Shown: in pieces, positions 44,934 through 51,895 of the stretch
Position numbering within the stretch: the first letter of the stretch is position 1
Layout: the number at the start of each line of letters is the position of its first letter
NCBI RefSeq assembly: GCF_003047295.1
Contig: NZ_PZYZ01000006.1
Coordinates: forward strand, 124,001 to 188,000
DNA length: 64,000 nt
From: Nocardioides sediminis
Lineage (GTDB): Bacteria > Actinomycetota > Actinomycetes > Propionibacteriales > Nocardioidaceae
Reading direction: 5' to 3'
Position numbers and translations under genes: made by a program
Notes under the pieces: model-generated
The model's input: the letters and a program-made list of their open reading frames with translations, nothing else
Told to the model about the DNA's origin: nothing
Databases searched by the model: none

Positions 44934-45677
44934 ATGGCCTCCGCTGACATCCGCTTCTACTTCGACCCGGTGTGCCCCTTCTGCTGGCTGACGAGCAAGT
45001 GGATCCGGATGGTGCAGGCCGAGCGCGACCTGTCGGTGGACTGGCGGTTCATCTCGCTGCGCCTGATCAACGAGCACATCGACTACGACGCCCACTTCCC
45101 GCCGGAGTACGAGGCCGGGCACACCGCCGGGTTGCGCCTGCTCCGCGTGGTCGCCCGCGCGCGGGAGAAGCACGGCGCCGAGGCGGTGGACGCGCTGCAG
45201 GCCGCCCTGGGGGCGCACATCTTCGACACGCCGCCCGCCGACACCTCGGACGACCGGGCGGACCGAGAGCGACGCGGCACGCGGGAGTTCCTCGAGCCGA
45301 TCCTGCGCGAGGTGGACCTGCCCGATGACCTCGCCGACGCCCTCGACGACCCTTCCTGGGACGACGCGATCCGCGCGGACGGCGACGAGGCCCTCGCGCT
45401 GACCGGCAAGGACGTCGGCACGCCGATCATCCACTTCGAGCCGCCGGACGGGGTGGCGTTCTTCGGGCCTGTGATGAGCCGACTCCCCGAGCCCGGCCGG
45501 GCCGGGGAGGTGTGGGACCACGTGATCGGCCTGGCCCGCTTCCCCGGCTTCGCCGAGCTCAAGCGCAGCCTGCGCGAGAAGCCGCAGCTGGTCGGCTTCG
45601 GCGTGGCGCCCGGCACCGTCGGCGCGGAGGAGGACTGGCACGGTGGCAGCCGTCGACAGAGGAGTGAGCGCGGATGA
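44934..45677 (+). CDS. DsbA-family thioredoxin-fold oxidoreductase
   Basis: The product has 247 residues. The active-site dithiol is CPFC (C14, C17) right after the first strand 'ADIRFYFDPV', and the cis-proline loop VGTPIIHFE completes the thioredoxin fold with the helical insertion of the DsbA/HCCA isomerase group. There is no signal peptide, so it acts in the cytoplasm, as FrnE-like proteins do. The stop overlaps the downstream SRPBCC start (ATGA), implying coupling. Confidence 0.88.
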   Translation: MASADIRFYFDPVCPFCWLTSKWIRMVQAERDLSVDWRFISLRLINEHIDYDAHFPPEYEAGHTAGLRLLRVVARAREKHGAEAVDALQAALGAHIFDTPPADTSDDRADRERRGTREFLEPILREVDLPDDLADALDDPSWDDAIRADGDEALALTGKDVGTPIIHFEPPDGVAFFGPVMSRLPEPGRAGEVWDHVIGLARFPGFAELKRSLREKPQLVGFGVAPGTVGAEEDWHGGSRRQRSERG

Positions 45678-46150
45678 CGCAGATGGAGTCACGGACCCAC
45701 CGGGGCGCGGTCGTCGTCGCCGCCACTCCTGAGGCGGTCTACGACCTCGTCAGCGACGTCACCCGGACCGGCGAGTGGAGCCCCGTCTGCACCTCCTGCT
45801 GGTGGGACGACGAGGCCGAGGCGGGTCGCGTCGGGGTGTGGTTCACCGGGCGCAACGAGACCCCCGACCGGACCTGGGAGACCCGGTCCCGGGTGGTCGC
45901 GGCCGAGCGCGGCCGCGAGTTCGCCTGGGTCGTGGGCCAGGGGTTCGTGCGGTGGGGCTTCGTCCTCGAGGCGGAGGGGGACGGCACACGGCTGACCGAG
46001 ACGTGGGAGTTCCTGCCGGCGGGGCTGGCGATGTTCGCCGACAAGTACGGCGACCGCGCTGCGGCCGAGATCGAGGACCGGACCCGGCACGCCCACGCCG
46101 GGATCCCCGCCACGCTCGCTGCGATCAAGGGGATCGCGGAGCAGGCCTGA
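45674..46150 (+). CDS. SRPBCC family protein (polyketide cyclase/dehydrase-like)
   Basis: The 158-residue helix-grip protein has VVVAATPEAVYDLVSDVTRT as first strand and helix, 'TRLTETWEFLP' in the late sheet, and a long terminal helix. It overlaps the DsbA-like gene by four bases (ATGA). Part of its 3' end (46091-46140) is repeated 1.9 kb downstream with four mismatches, apparently the remnant of a second paralogue. No ligand can be named. Confidence 0.85.
   Translation: MTQMESRTHRGAVVVAATPEAVYDLVSDVTRTGEWSPVCTSCWWDDEAEAGRVGVWFTGRNETPDRTWETRSRVVAAERGREFAWVVGQGFVRWGFVLEAEGDGTRLTETWEFLPAGLAMFADKYGDRAAAEIEDRTRHAHAGIPATLAAIKGIAEQA
46091..46140 (+). repeat. 50-base direct repeat, copy 1 (within SRPBCC 3' end)
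   Basis: This segment encodes AHAGIPATLAAIKGIAE and matches 47992-48041 in 46 of 50 positions by eye. It is part of an intact gene here and a free fragment at the other site, so copy 2 is the derived or decayed one. Confidence 0.82.
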
Positions 46151-46221
46151 GTCGCCCTGGCCGTGCGGGCCCGTGTGGCGGGCTCGTCCGGGCGCGACCT
46201 CGCGCAGCGGCCGGCTCACAG

Positions 46222-47910
46222 CTAGCGGCGCGACGGCACCCTGACGCGCGAGCGCACGACGGCCGGTCGCACGACATCGGTCCCCGCATAGCGCACGACC
46301 ACCGGCTTCATGCCGGGACGGACGTCGCGTATGACGGCGCGCGCCCGCCCCTTGACGACCTGGGCCTCGACCGAGCGGCCTCCCACGCTGATCGTCATCG
46401 CTCCGTCCGGTCTCGACGCTCCGGGAGCGCGGACACGGACGTCCACCGCGACGCGTCTGCGCGTGGCGTCGGGCCGCACCTTGATCACGGGAAGGGTCGT
46501 GACGGGGGCCACGGCGACCGACTCCGTGGTGCTGCGGTAGTGGCGCCGAGACAGCGTGATCTGCACGGACAGGGCGTGGCCGATGTCCCCCTTGCGGACC
46601 GTGTAGGTGGGATGGGTGGCCTTGGAGATGGGTCGGCCGTCCCGGAGCCAGGCATAGGTGGCCGACGCGGCAGTGGGCCGGACGCTCCCGACCTGGACGG
46701 CGATTCGGCGGCCCACCAGGGGCGTGCCCTGCACTCGGGACGGACTGGTGATGACGACGGGCTTGGCCAGGACGGGGGTGGTCTCCGGCGCGGTCGAGGT
46801 CGTCTTCCGGTAGCCGCTCGCGGCCGCGGTGGTGCGTGCGCTGATCCGTCTGTCGATGTGGACCCGGCTCAGGACGAGGGACGCCCCGGTGGCTCCGGGA
46901 AGAGCAACCCCGTCGGCGTACCACTGCGTCTTGACCTTCGCGGGTTGCGGCGCCCACGACGACGTCGTGAGGGTCAGCGTCTGGCCGACCTCCGCCACGC
47001 CCTGGATCGTCGGCAGCTCCGTGGGCTGGAGTGTTCCGGGGGCGACGGGGGCGGTGGAGAGCACGGCGCGGCCGGGGGTGTAGCCGCTCAGCTCGGCCGT
47101 CACCTCGGCGGTGAGGGTCTTGCCCTTCACGTCGGGCGTGGGGACGTAGGTGGCCGCGGTGGCGCCGGGGATGGCGGCACCGTCGGCGAGCCACCGGACG
47201 GTGACGCTGGTGGGCGTGGGCGTCCACGCACCGGCCGCCACCTCGAGCGGTGCGCCGACCATCGGGGACCCGACGATGGCGGGGGCGGTCGTCGGCTCGA
47301 CCACGCGGTCGTTGAAGTGGATGAACCCCGAGGGCCAGCCCCCGCCGGCGGACTTGGTGGCTCGCCGCCAGTGGAAGTCGCCGCCCCAGTAGTCCTCGGA
47401 GACGATGATCTCGGTGTCGGAGACGACCTGTTCCACGACGGCGACGTGTCCGCTCGCACCTGCCGGCTTCGCGTTCGACCTGTACCAGGCGATCGATCCG
47501 ACGGTGGGGGTCTGGTCGGTGATGCTCGCCATCGCCACGCCCCAGTTCGAGGCGTTCCCGCTGCCGTCCCAGGGTCGGACGTTCGGCATCCCGGACTGGA
47601 TCAGCCGGTAGGCCACGTAGTTGGTGCAGTTGTGCCCGGTGTACATGCGCCAGTAGGACGTGGACGACGCCTGGCGGTAGCCGCCGTTCCCGTATCCGGC
47701 CGCCTGACAGCTGGCGTACCCGGTGCACAGGTAGCTCGACGCGACCAGGCTGACCCTGCCGACGGTGGTCGGGACGACGAGCAGGAGGAGTGCAAGCACA
47801 GCGGTGACCAGCGTGGCCGCACGCTTGATCCGCCGTACGACACGCGGGAGCGCGTGCAGCGCCGCGACGGGGCGCTGTGACGACTGTGACTCGTGAGGCT
47901 GTTGTTGCAC
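46222..47910 (-). CDS. Secreted CHAP-domain peptidoglycan amidase with Ig-like repeats
   Basis: The product is about 560 residues. After a signal or anchor helix ('AATLVTAVLALLLLVVPTTVG') comes a CHAP domain with catalytic cysteine in GHNCTNYVAYRL and histidine in SGHVAVVEQVV. Several bacterial Ig-like/immunoglobulin-type repeats follow ('VGSPMVGAPLEVAAGAW', 'VAEVGQTLTLTTSSW', 'TPLVGRRIAVQVGSV'), then a basic tail. It should cleave peptidoglycan amide bonds at the surface. The start is uncertain: GTG 47910 is used, but ATG 47964 or GTG 47997 also lie in frame without clear ribosome sites. Confidence 0.85.
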   Translation of the reverse strand: MQQQPHESQSSQRPVAALHALPRVVRRIKRAATLVTAVLALLLLVVPTTVGRVSLVASSYLCTGYASCQAAGYGNGGYRQASSTSYWRMYTGHNCTNYVAYRLIQSGMPNVRPWDGSGNASNWGVAMASITDQTPTVGSIAWYRSNAKPAGASGHVAVVEQVVSDTEIIVSEDYWGGDFHWRRATKSAGGGWPSGFIHFNDRVVEPTTAPAIVGSPMVGAPLEVAAGAWTPTPTSVTVRWLADGAAIPGATAATYVPTPDVKGKTLTAEVTAELSGYTPGRAVLSTAPVAPGTLQPTELPTIQGVAEVGQTLTLTTSSWAPQPAKVKTQWYADGVALPGATGASLVLSRVHIDRRISARTTAAASGYRKTTSTAPETTPVLAKPVVITSPSRVQGTPLVGRRIAVQVGSVRPTAASATYAWLRDGRPISKATHPTYTVRKGDIGHALSVQITLSRRHYRSTTESVAVAPVTTLPVIKVRPDATRRRVAVDVRVRAPGASRPDGAMTISVGGRSVEAQVVKGRARAVIRDVRPGMKPVVVRYAGTDVVRPAVVRSRVRVPSRR

Positions 47911-47991
47911 GATGAGCGAGCGTACGGTGCCCAAGTCAAGCCCGCCACGCCGATGGGTGAAGATCATCCGTGTAATTCGTTGTGGGCGGCC

Positions 47992-48041
47992 GCCCACGCC
48001 GAGACCCCCGCCACGCGCGCTGCGATCAAGGGGGTCGCGGA
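47992..48041 (+). pseudogene. 3' remnant of an SRPBCC paralogue (direct repeat, copy 2)
   Basis: In the gap between the CHAP gene and the heliorhodopsin gene, an open plus-strand frame reads AAHAETPATRAAIKGVAEGG, the C-terminal helix of the SRPBCC protein at 45674. The 50 bases match copy 1 with four mismatches. No start or body of a gene exists upstream, since the region is occupied by the oppositely oriented CHAP gene. It is a dead fragment. The rest of 48042-48132 shows nothing else. Confidence 0.75.
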
Positions 48042-48132
48042 GGGCGGCTGGCCATCTGCCTGGCGCACGACGTCACCGCGTGGCCCGGCCAGGCCACTGC
48101 TGGACCGCGGCGGCGAGGGCCGGCGGGACCCG

Positions 48133-48909
48133 CTAGGACGCCAGCGAGCCGGCGAAGATCTGCCAGGCGAGGGCGGACTTCGCGACCAGGCTGAGGACCA
48201 GGTAGGCCTTCTCGCCGAACGCGTAGCTGCGCCAGGGTCCGACCTGCCGGTACTGCAGCCACTGGTTGAGCGCGAAGCTGTTGAAGAAGACGAACAGCGA
48301 CACGAAGATGCCGACCACGAAGCCGGGGACCTCCTCGGCCGCCACCAGGTTGTAGCCGATCGCGATCCACGGTGCGACGCCCGCGACGCAGCCGAACCAG
48401 AACGGCTTCATCGTCACCGACGTGCGGCCCGGCGGGTTGGCCGACTCCTGCAACCAGCCGAAGAGGATCATCGCCACGTTGGCGCCGGCGATGCCGATCA
48501 GCGCCGAGATGCCGTCGATGCCGGAGTAGAGGGCGATCAGCAGCACCATGATCGTCGCGCTGAACGAGTACTCCACCCACCGGAACCGGTTGATCCCACC
48601 GCGGAGGTCGCTCTCGTAAGTGCGCCGCACGGCCGTCGCGGTGAGCAGGTGGTCGAGGCCGGCGAGTGCGAGGAACACCGCGACCGCGACCCCGACCGGG
48701 AGGTCGAAGAGGGCCTCGGGCGCCGACGGCGTCGTGCCCGGGGGACCGGTGGGCAGCGAGCGGGTCACCGTCACGGCGAAGTCCGTCGCCAGCACGACCA
48801 CCACGACCGCCTGTGCGAGGTGCAGGAGTGCGAGGCCGAGGTTCCAGCGCCGCAGGGAGCGCAGGCTCGTGTCGTCGACACCCGTCGCGGTCACGTCGGA
48901 GGTGGTCAT
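48133..48909 (-). CDS. Heliorhodopsin
   Basis: The product is a 258-residue, seven-helix retinal protein. The diagnostic heliorhodopsin motifs are all present: H30 in RRWNLGLALLH, H87 in LDHLLTA, counterion E113 in RFRWVEYSFSATIM, and the retinal Schiff-base K244 in LSLVAKSALAWQIFAG. The seventh-helix motif (SLxAKSxLAW) separates it from type 1 rhodopsins. Heliorhodopsins have inverted topology and no proven pumping activity. Light sensing or enzyme regulation is proposed. ATG 48909 has GGAGG only one base away. A GTG at 48894 or leaderless start is possible, and an ATG-GAG-GCA-TGA minicistron overlaps the start. Confidence 0.95.
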   Translation of the reverse strand: MTTSDVTATGVDDTSLRSLRRWNLGLALLHLAQAVVVVVLATDFAVTVTRSLPTGPPGTTPSAPEALFDLPVGVAVAVFLALAGLDHLLTATAVRRTYESDLRGGINRFRWVEYSFSATIMVLLIALYSGIDGISALIGIAGANVAMILFGWLQESANPPGRTSVTMKPFWFGCVAGVAPWIAIGYNLVAAEEVPGFVVGIFVSLFVFFNSFALNQWLQYRQVGPWRSYAFGEKAYLVLSLVAKSALAWQIFAGSLAS

Positions 48910-49010
48910 GCCTCCATGGTGCCGGACAGGGCCACGCCCCGCTCGCGACCGCGCGGCGGGGGACCTCCGGCACTGTCCCGCCGCCCCCGTGGCCGGGGAG
49001 GATGGCCGCC

Positions 49011-49532
49011 GTGACCGAGCACCAGCCGTACGACGTCGTGGAGGAGCACCGTGACTTCGAGCTGCGCCGCTACCCCGCGCACGTCGTCGCGGAGACGCGG
49101 GTGACGGGCTCGTTCGAGGGCGCCGGCAACGCGTCGTTCCGACGGTTGGCCGGCTACATCGGCGGCCGCAACACCCAGTCCCGCAAGGTGGCGATGACCG
49201 CCCCCGTCCTCCAGGAGGCCGAGGAGGACGCCGGGCGCTACGTCGTCAGCTTCGTGATGCCCGACTCCTTCGACCTCGACGCCGCCCCGGCGCCGACCGA
49301 CGGGACGGTCCGGCTGCGTGCGATCCCCGCCCACACGGCCGCCGCAGTGAGGTTCTCCGGACGCTGGACGCAGGGCCGCTTCGACGAGCACGCCCAGCGC
49401 CTGCTGGCCGCGGTGGAGGCGGCCGGCCTCGAGGTCGACGGCCCGCTGCGCTTCGCGCGCTTCGACCCGCCGTGGACGCCGTGGTTCCTGCGGCACAACG
49501 AGGTCGTCGTGCCGGTGGTGTCGCCGTCCTGA
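49011..49532 (+). CDS. SOUL family heme-binding protein
   Basis: The product is about 173 residues. SOUL motifs are 'EEHRDFELRRYPAHVVAET', 'ASFRRLAGYIGGRNTQSRKV' (residues about 41-60), MTAPVLQE, and the C-terminal 'FARFDPPWTPWFLRHNEVVV'. SOUL proteins bind heme or tetrapyrroles, and photosensory members exist in eukaryotes. GTG 49011 is preferred since GGGGAGG lies about nine bases upstream; ATG 49002 would be too close. It is divergent from the heliorhodopsin gene with about 100 bases between, so the promoters overlap. Confidence 0.9.
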   Translation: MTEHQPYDVVEEHRDFELRRYPAHVVAETRVTGSFEGAGNASFRRLAGYIGGRNTQSRKVAMTAPVLQEAEEDAGRYVVSFVMPDSFDLDAAPAPTDGTVRLRAIPAHTAAAVRFSGRWTQGRFDEHAQRLLAAVEAAGLEVDGPLRFARFDPPWTPWFLRHNEVVVPVVSPS

Positions 49533-49542
49533 CGAGCCGCCG

Positions 49543-50316
49543 TCAGGCCGGGTCGCGGGAGAGCCGATCGGCGACGACCGTCCAGACGTCCGGGTCGACG
49601 CCCATGCCGATGTGTGTCGAGGACACCTCGACGTGCTCCACGCCCGGCGTGGAGCGGTCGATGCACGCTTGCCAGGAGACGATCCCGTCCCGCCTGGAGA
49701 ACACGGCGGTGAGCGGCACGGGGACCGGTGCCGCGGCGTCGAGCCGCCGGGTGACCCGGCCGGTGCCGGAGCCCTGGGCGCGGGCGATCGTGGTGAGGCT
49801 CGGTCCGCCGACCACCGGCGTGCCGTAGGTGATGACCCGGCGGACGGCGTCCGGGTGGCGGCGCGCCACCTCGCGGGCGATCACCCCACCCAGGCTCCAC
49901 CCGACCAGCGACGCGGGCGCGCCCACCTCGTCGACCAGCTCGAGCAGGCGACCGGACAGCCGCTCGACGTCCCGACGAGGGTCGCCCAGGTTGGTGCCGA
50001 AGCCCCAGCCGCGCGCGTCGTAGCCCCACGCCCGCAGGTAGGCGCGCAGCGGCGCCCCGGTGACCTCGGGGGCGCGCCACCCGGGGATGTCCACCACCAG
50101 GTGACCGTCGCCGCGGGGAGCCGCGGCAAGGCGGGGCAGCGCCCCGACCAGCCGGGCCGCGTCGAGGGCGGAGCCGAGCTCACCCAGGGCCGTCCAGGTG
50201 GAGGGCGGACCCGTCGGCGCCGCCAGCTCGGAGAGGTCCGGGTGCTCGCGAGCGCGGGAGCGGACGCCGGTGGCGCCGAGGACCGGTCGGCCCGGGTGCG
50301 GGAGGGAGCGCCACAT
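49543..50316 (-). CDS. Alpha/beta hydrolase (lipase-like)
   Basis: The 257-residue product has nucleophile S141 in GWSLGG, an acid in 'VFSRRDGIVSW' and histidine in 'SSTHIGMGVDP'. The oxyanion motif 'LVVDIPGW' is present. It fits the triacylglycerol lipase/PGAP1-like group seen in actinobacteria. There is no signal peptide. ATG 50316 begins MWRSLPHPGRP. It faces the SOUL gene (convergent, 10 bases). Confidence 0.83.
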   Translation of the reverse strand: MWRSLPHPGRPVLGATGVRSRAREHPDLSELAAPTGPPSTWTALGELGSALDAARLVGALPRLAAAPRGDGHLVVDIPGWRAPEVTGAPLRAYLRAWGYDARGWGFGTNLGDPRRDVERLSGRLLELVDEVGAPASLVGWSLGGVIAREVARRHPDAVRRVITYGTPVVGGPSLTTIARAQGSGTGRVTRRLDAAAPVPVPLTAVFSRRDGIVSWQACIDRSTPGVEHVEVSSTHIGMGVDPDVWTVVADRLSRDPA

Positions 50317-50373
50317 GGCTCGACCGTACGTCGAGGTGCGCAGCGGCTCGCGTCCGACGTACGTCGTGCGGGT

Positions 50374-51195
50374 TCAGGCCAGCCGGTCCCAGAACCGGCG
50401 GATGCGGGCGGCGAGGGCCTGCGGCTGCTCGAGGGGGACCAGCGTCCGAGCGCCCTCGATCGTGACGAGCTCGGCGTCGGGAGCGAGGGCGGCGGCCGCC
50501 GCGGCGTCCTGGGGACTCCAGTCCCCTCGGTCGTCGGACGCCACGAACAGGCTCGGCACGGCCAGGTCCGCGAGCGCGGCGTTGACGTCGACCCGGTCGA
50601 GGATGAAGGACCGGATGGCCAGGGCCATGCTGCGGCGGGTCGGGCGGGCCAGGGACTCCACGACGATCCGCCGGGTCTCGTCGTCAGCGGCGGAGGCGTC
50701 GGTGAGCATGGCCCCGACGATCGCCGAGCGCACGGGACCGACCGGGCCCGCGGTCCGCAGGACGGGCAGGAGCAGGTGCACCTGCCTGCGCAGCGCGGGG
50801 GCCAGCGGCTCGGTCGGTGAGCTGATGGCGACCAGGCTGCGGAGCACGCCGGACCGGGTGCCGAGGTCGAGGCCGATGTGCCCCCCGAAGGCGTTGCCGA
50901 CCCAGTCGACGGGGCCGTCGACGCCGAGCTCGTGGAGCAGGTCGATGGCCGCGTCGGCGGCCTCCGCGATGCTGCTCGTCCGGCGGAGCGGCTCGCTGAG
51001 GCCCAGCCCCGGCGGGTCGACCAGCACGTAGCGGCGGTCCGTCGGGAGCAGCGGGACCAGCGGGTCCCAGGTGTGGCTGTCGATGAACATGGACGACCAC
51101 AGGACGGTCGTCGCGCCGTCCCCGGTGCTCCGCACGTGGAGCCGGCCGAGGCGGGTGGGGATCGAGGTGGTGCCCTCGACCAGGTGGTCGTGCAT
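50374..51195 (-). CDS. Alpha/beta hydrolase-fold protein lacking catalytic Ser and His
   Basis: The product has 273 residues in the alpha/beta hydrolase fold ('VLVDPPGLGLSEPLRRTSSI', nucleophile-elbow region 'GPVDWVGNAFGGHIGLDLG'). At the elbow the nucleophile is Ala102 (GNAFGG, codon GCC) where active enzymes have Ser. Near the C-terminus the usual 'GAGH' histidine is replaced in GARTLVPLEQP by threonine (ACG). A candidate Asp remains in SDDRGDW. It is probably a non-hydrolytic member that binds ligand or protein. ATG 51195 has AAGGAGGAG eight bases upstream. It is divergent from the TetR gene. Confidence 0.85.
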   Translation of the reverse strand: MHDHLVEGTTSIPTRLGRLHVRSTGDGATTVLWSSMFIDSHTWDPLVPLLPTDRRYVLVDPPGLGLSEPLRRTSSIAEAADAAIDLLHELGVDGPVDWVGNAFGGHIGLDLGTRSGVLRSLVAISSPTEPLAPALRRQVHLLLPVLRTAGPVGPVRSAIVGAMLTDASAADDETRRIVVESLARPTRRSMALAIRSFILDRVDVNAALADLAVPSLFVASDDRGDWSPQDAAAAAALAPDAELVTIEGARTLVPLEQPQALAARIRRFWDRLA

Positions 51196-51222
51196 GGTCT
51201 CCTCCTTGACCGCGAATTCGGC

Positions 51223-51237
51223 GTGAGTCTCACTCAC
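51223..51237. promoter_or_regulatory. Inverted repeat GTGAGT-CTC-ACTCAC
   Basis: A perfect 6+3+6 inverted repeat lies in the 69-base divergent gap between the hydrolase-fold gene (start 51195) and the TetR gene (51265). It abuts the 16-base palindrome to its right by one or two bases. It may be a second operator or part of a promoter element. Confidence 0.5.
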
Positions 51238-51251
51238 ATCAATATTGATGT
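51236..51251. promoter_or_regulatory. 16-base perfect palindrome, candidate TetR operator
   Basis: ACATCAATATTGATGT is a perfect 16-base palindrome in an otherwise GC-rich setting, placed 14 bases before the TetR ATG and 40 bases from the divergent hydrolase-fold start. The size and location are typical for a TetR-family operator governing both genes. TetR proteins often bind such palindromes. The assignment is inference from position. Confidence 0.68.
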
Positions 51252-51264
51252 TAGCCTCGTTGTC

Positions 51265-51867
51265 ATGAAAAGCAACCCCCCTCGGACGTACCGGATGACG
51301 GCGCGTGCCGAGGCCGCCGAGCGGACCGGCGAGCGGATCGTCGACGCGATGCTGCGCCGGTACGCCGAGGTCCCCTACGACCGCCTGCGTCTCGAGGACG
51401 TCGCCGCCGACGCCGAGGTGACCGTGCAGACCGTGCTCCGCCGCTTCGGCAGCAAGCCCGGGCTGCTGGTCGCGGCCATCGAGCGGGAGTTCGTCCGCCT
51501 CGCCGGAGAGCGTGCGGCCGCCCGGGGCGAGAGCCCGCGCAGCACGCTGCACTCGCTGGTCGACTACTACGAGGACCACGGCACCCTGATCCTCAAGATG
51601 TACGCCGAGGCCCACCAGGCGCCCGGCGTCCCCGAGCTCGCCGCCCGGGCCCGGGCCTACCACGTGGGCTGGTGCCGCGAGGCGTTCGCCGGGGCGCTGG
51701 GCGAAAGCCTGGACGACGTCGTCCGCGCGCGCAGGCTCGCCCAGGTCGTGGCCGTCTGCGACGCCACGACCTGGCGCATCCTGCGCTTCGACGGGGGCCT
51801 CTCGCCCGAGGAGACCGAGGAGGCGCTGGCAGAGCTCCTGCTCCCGCTGCTGGCGTCCGGCGCCTGA
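51265..51867 (+). CDS. TetR-family transcriptional regulator
   Basis: The product is about 200 residues. The N-terminal helix-turn-helix has 'TGERIVDAMLRRYAEVPYDR' and 'VTVQTVLRRFGSKPGLLVAA', followed by a helical ligand-binding domain. The ATG 51265 has no clear ribosome-binding site, so it may be leaderless. It is divergent from the hydrolase-fold gene and next to a perfect palindrome, suggesting autoregulation. Confidence 0.9.
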   Translation: MKSNPPRTYRMTARAEAAERTGERIVDAMLRRYAEVPYDRLRLEDVAADAEVTVQTVLRRFGSKPGLLVAAIEREFVRLAGERAAARGESPRSTLHSLVDYYEDHGTLILKMYAEAHQAPGVPELAARARAYHVGWCREAFAGALGESLDDVVRARRLAQVVAVCDATTWRILRFDGGLSPEETEEALAELLLPLLASGA

Positions 51868-51895
51868 GCGCGACCGACCCCGCGTGCTGCTCGCC

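Noticed and set aside
46151..46221. GC-rich inverted segments as a terminator between the convergent SRPBCC and CHAP genes
   Set aside because: The pairing (GGCCGTGCGGGCCC region) is imperfect and there is no T-tract on either strand.
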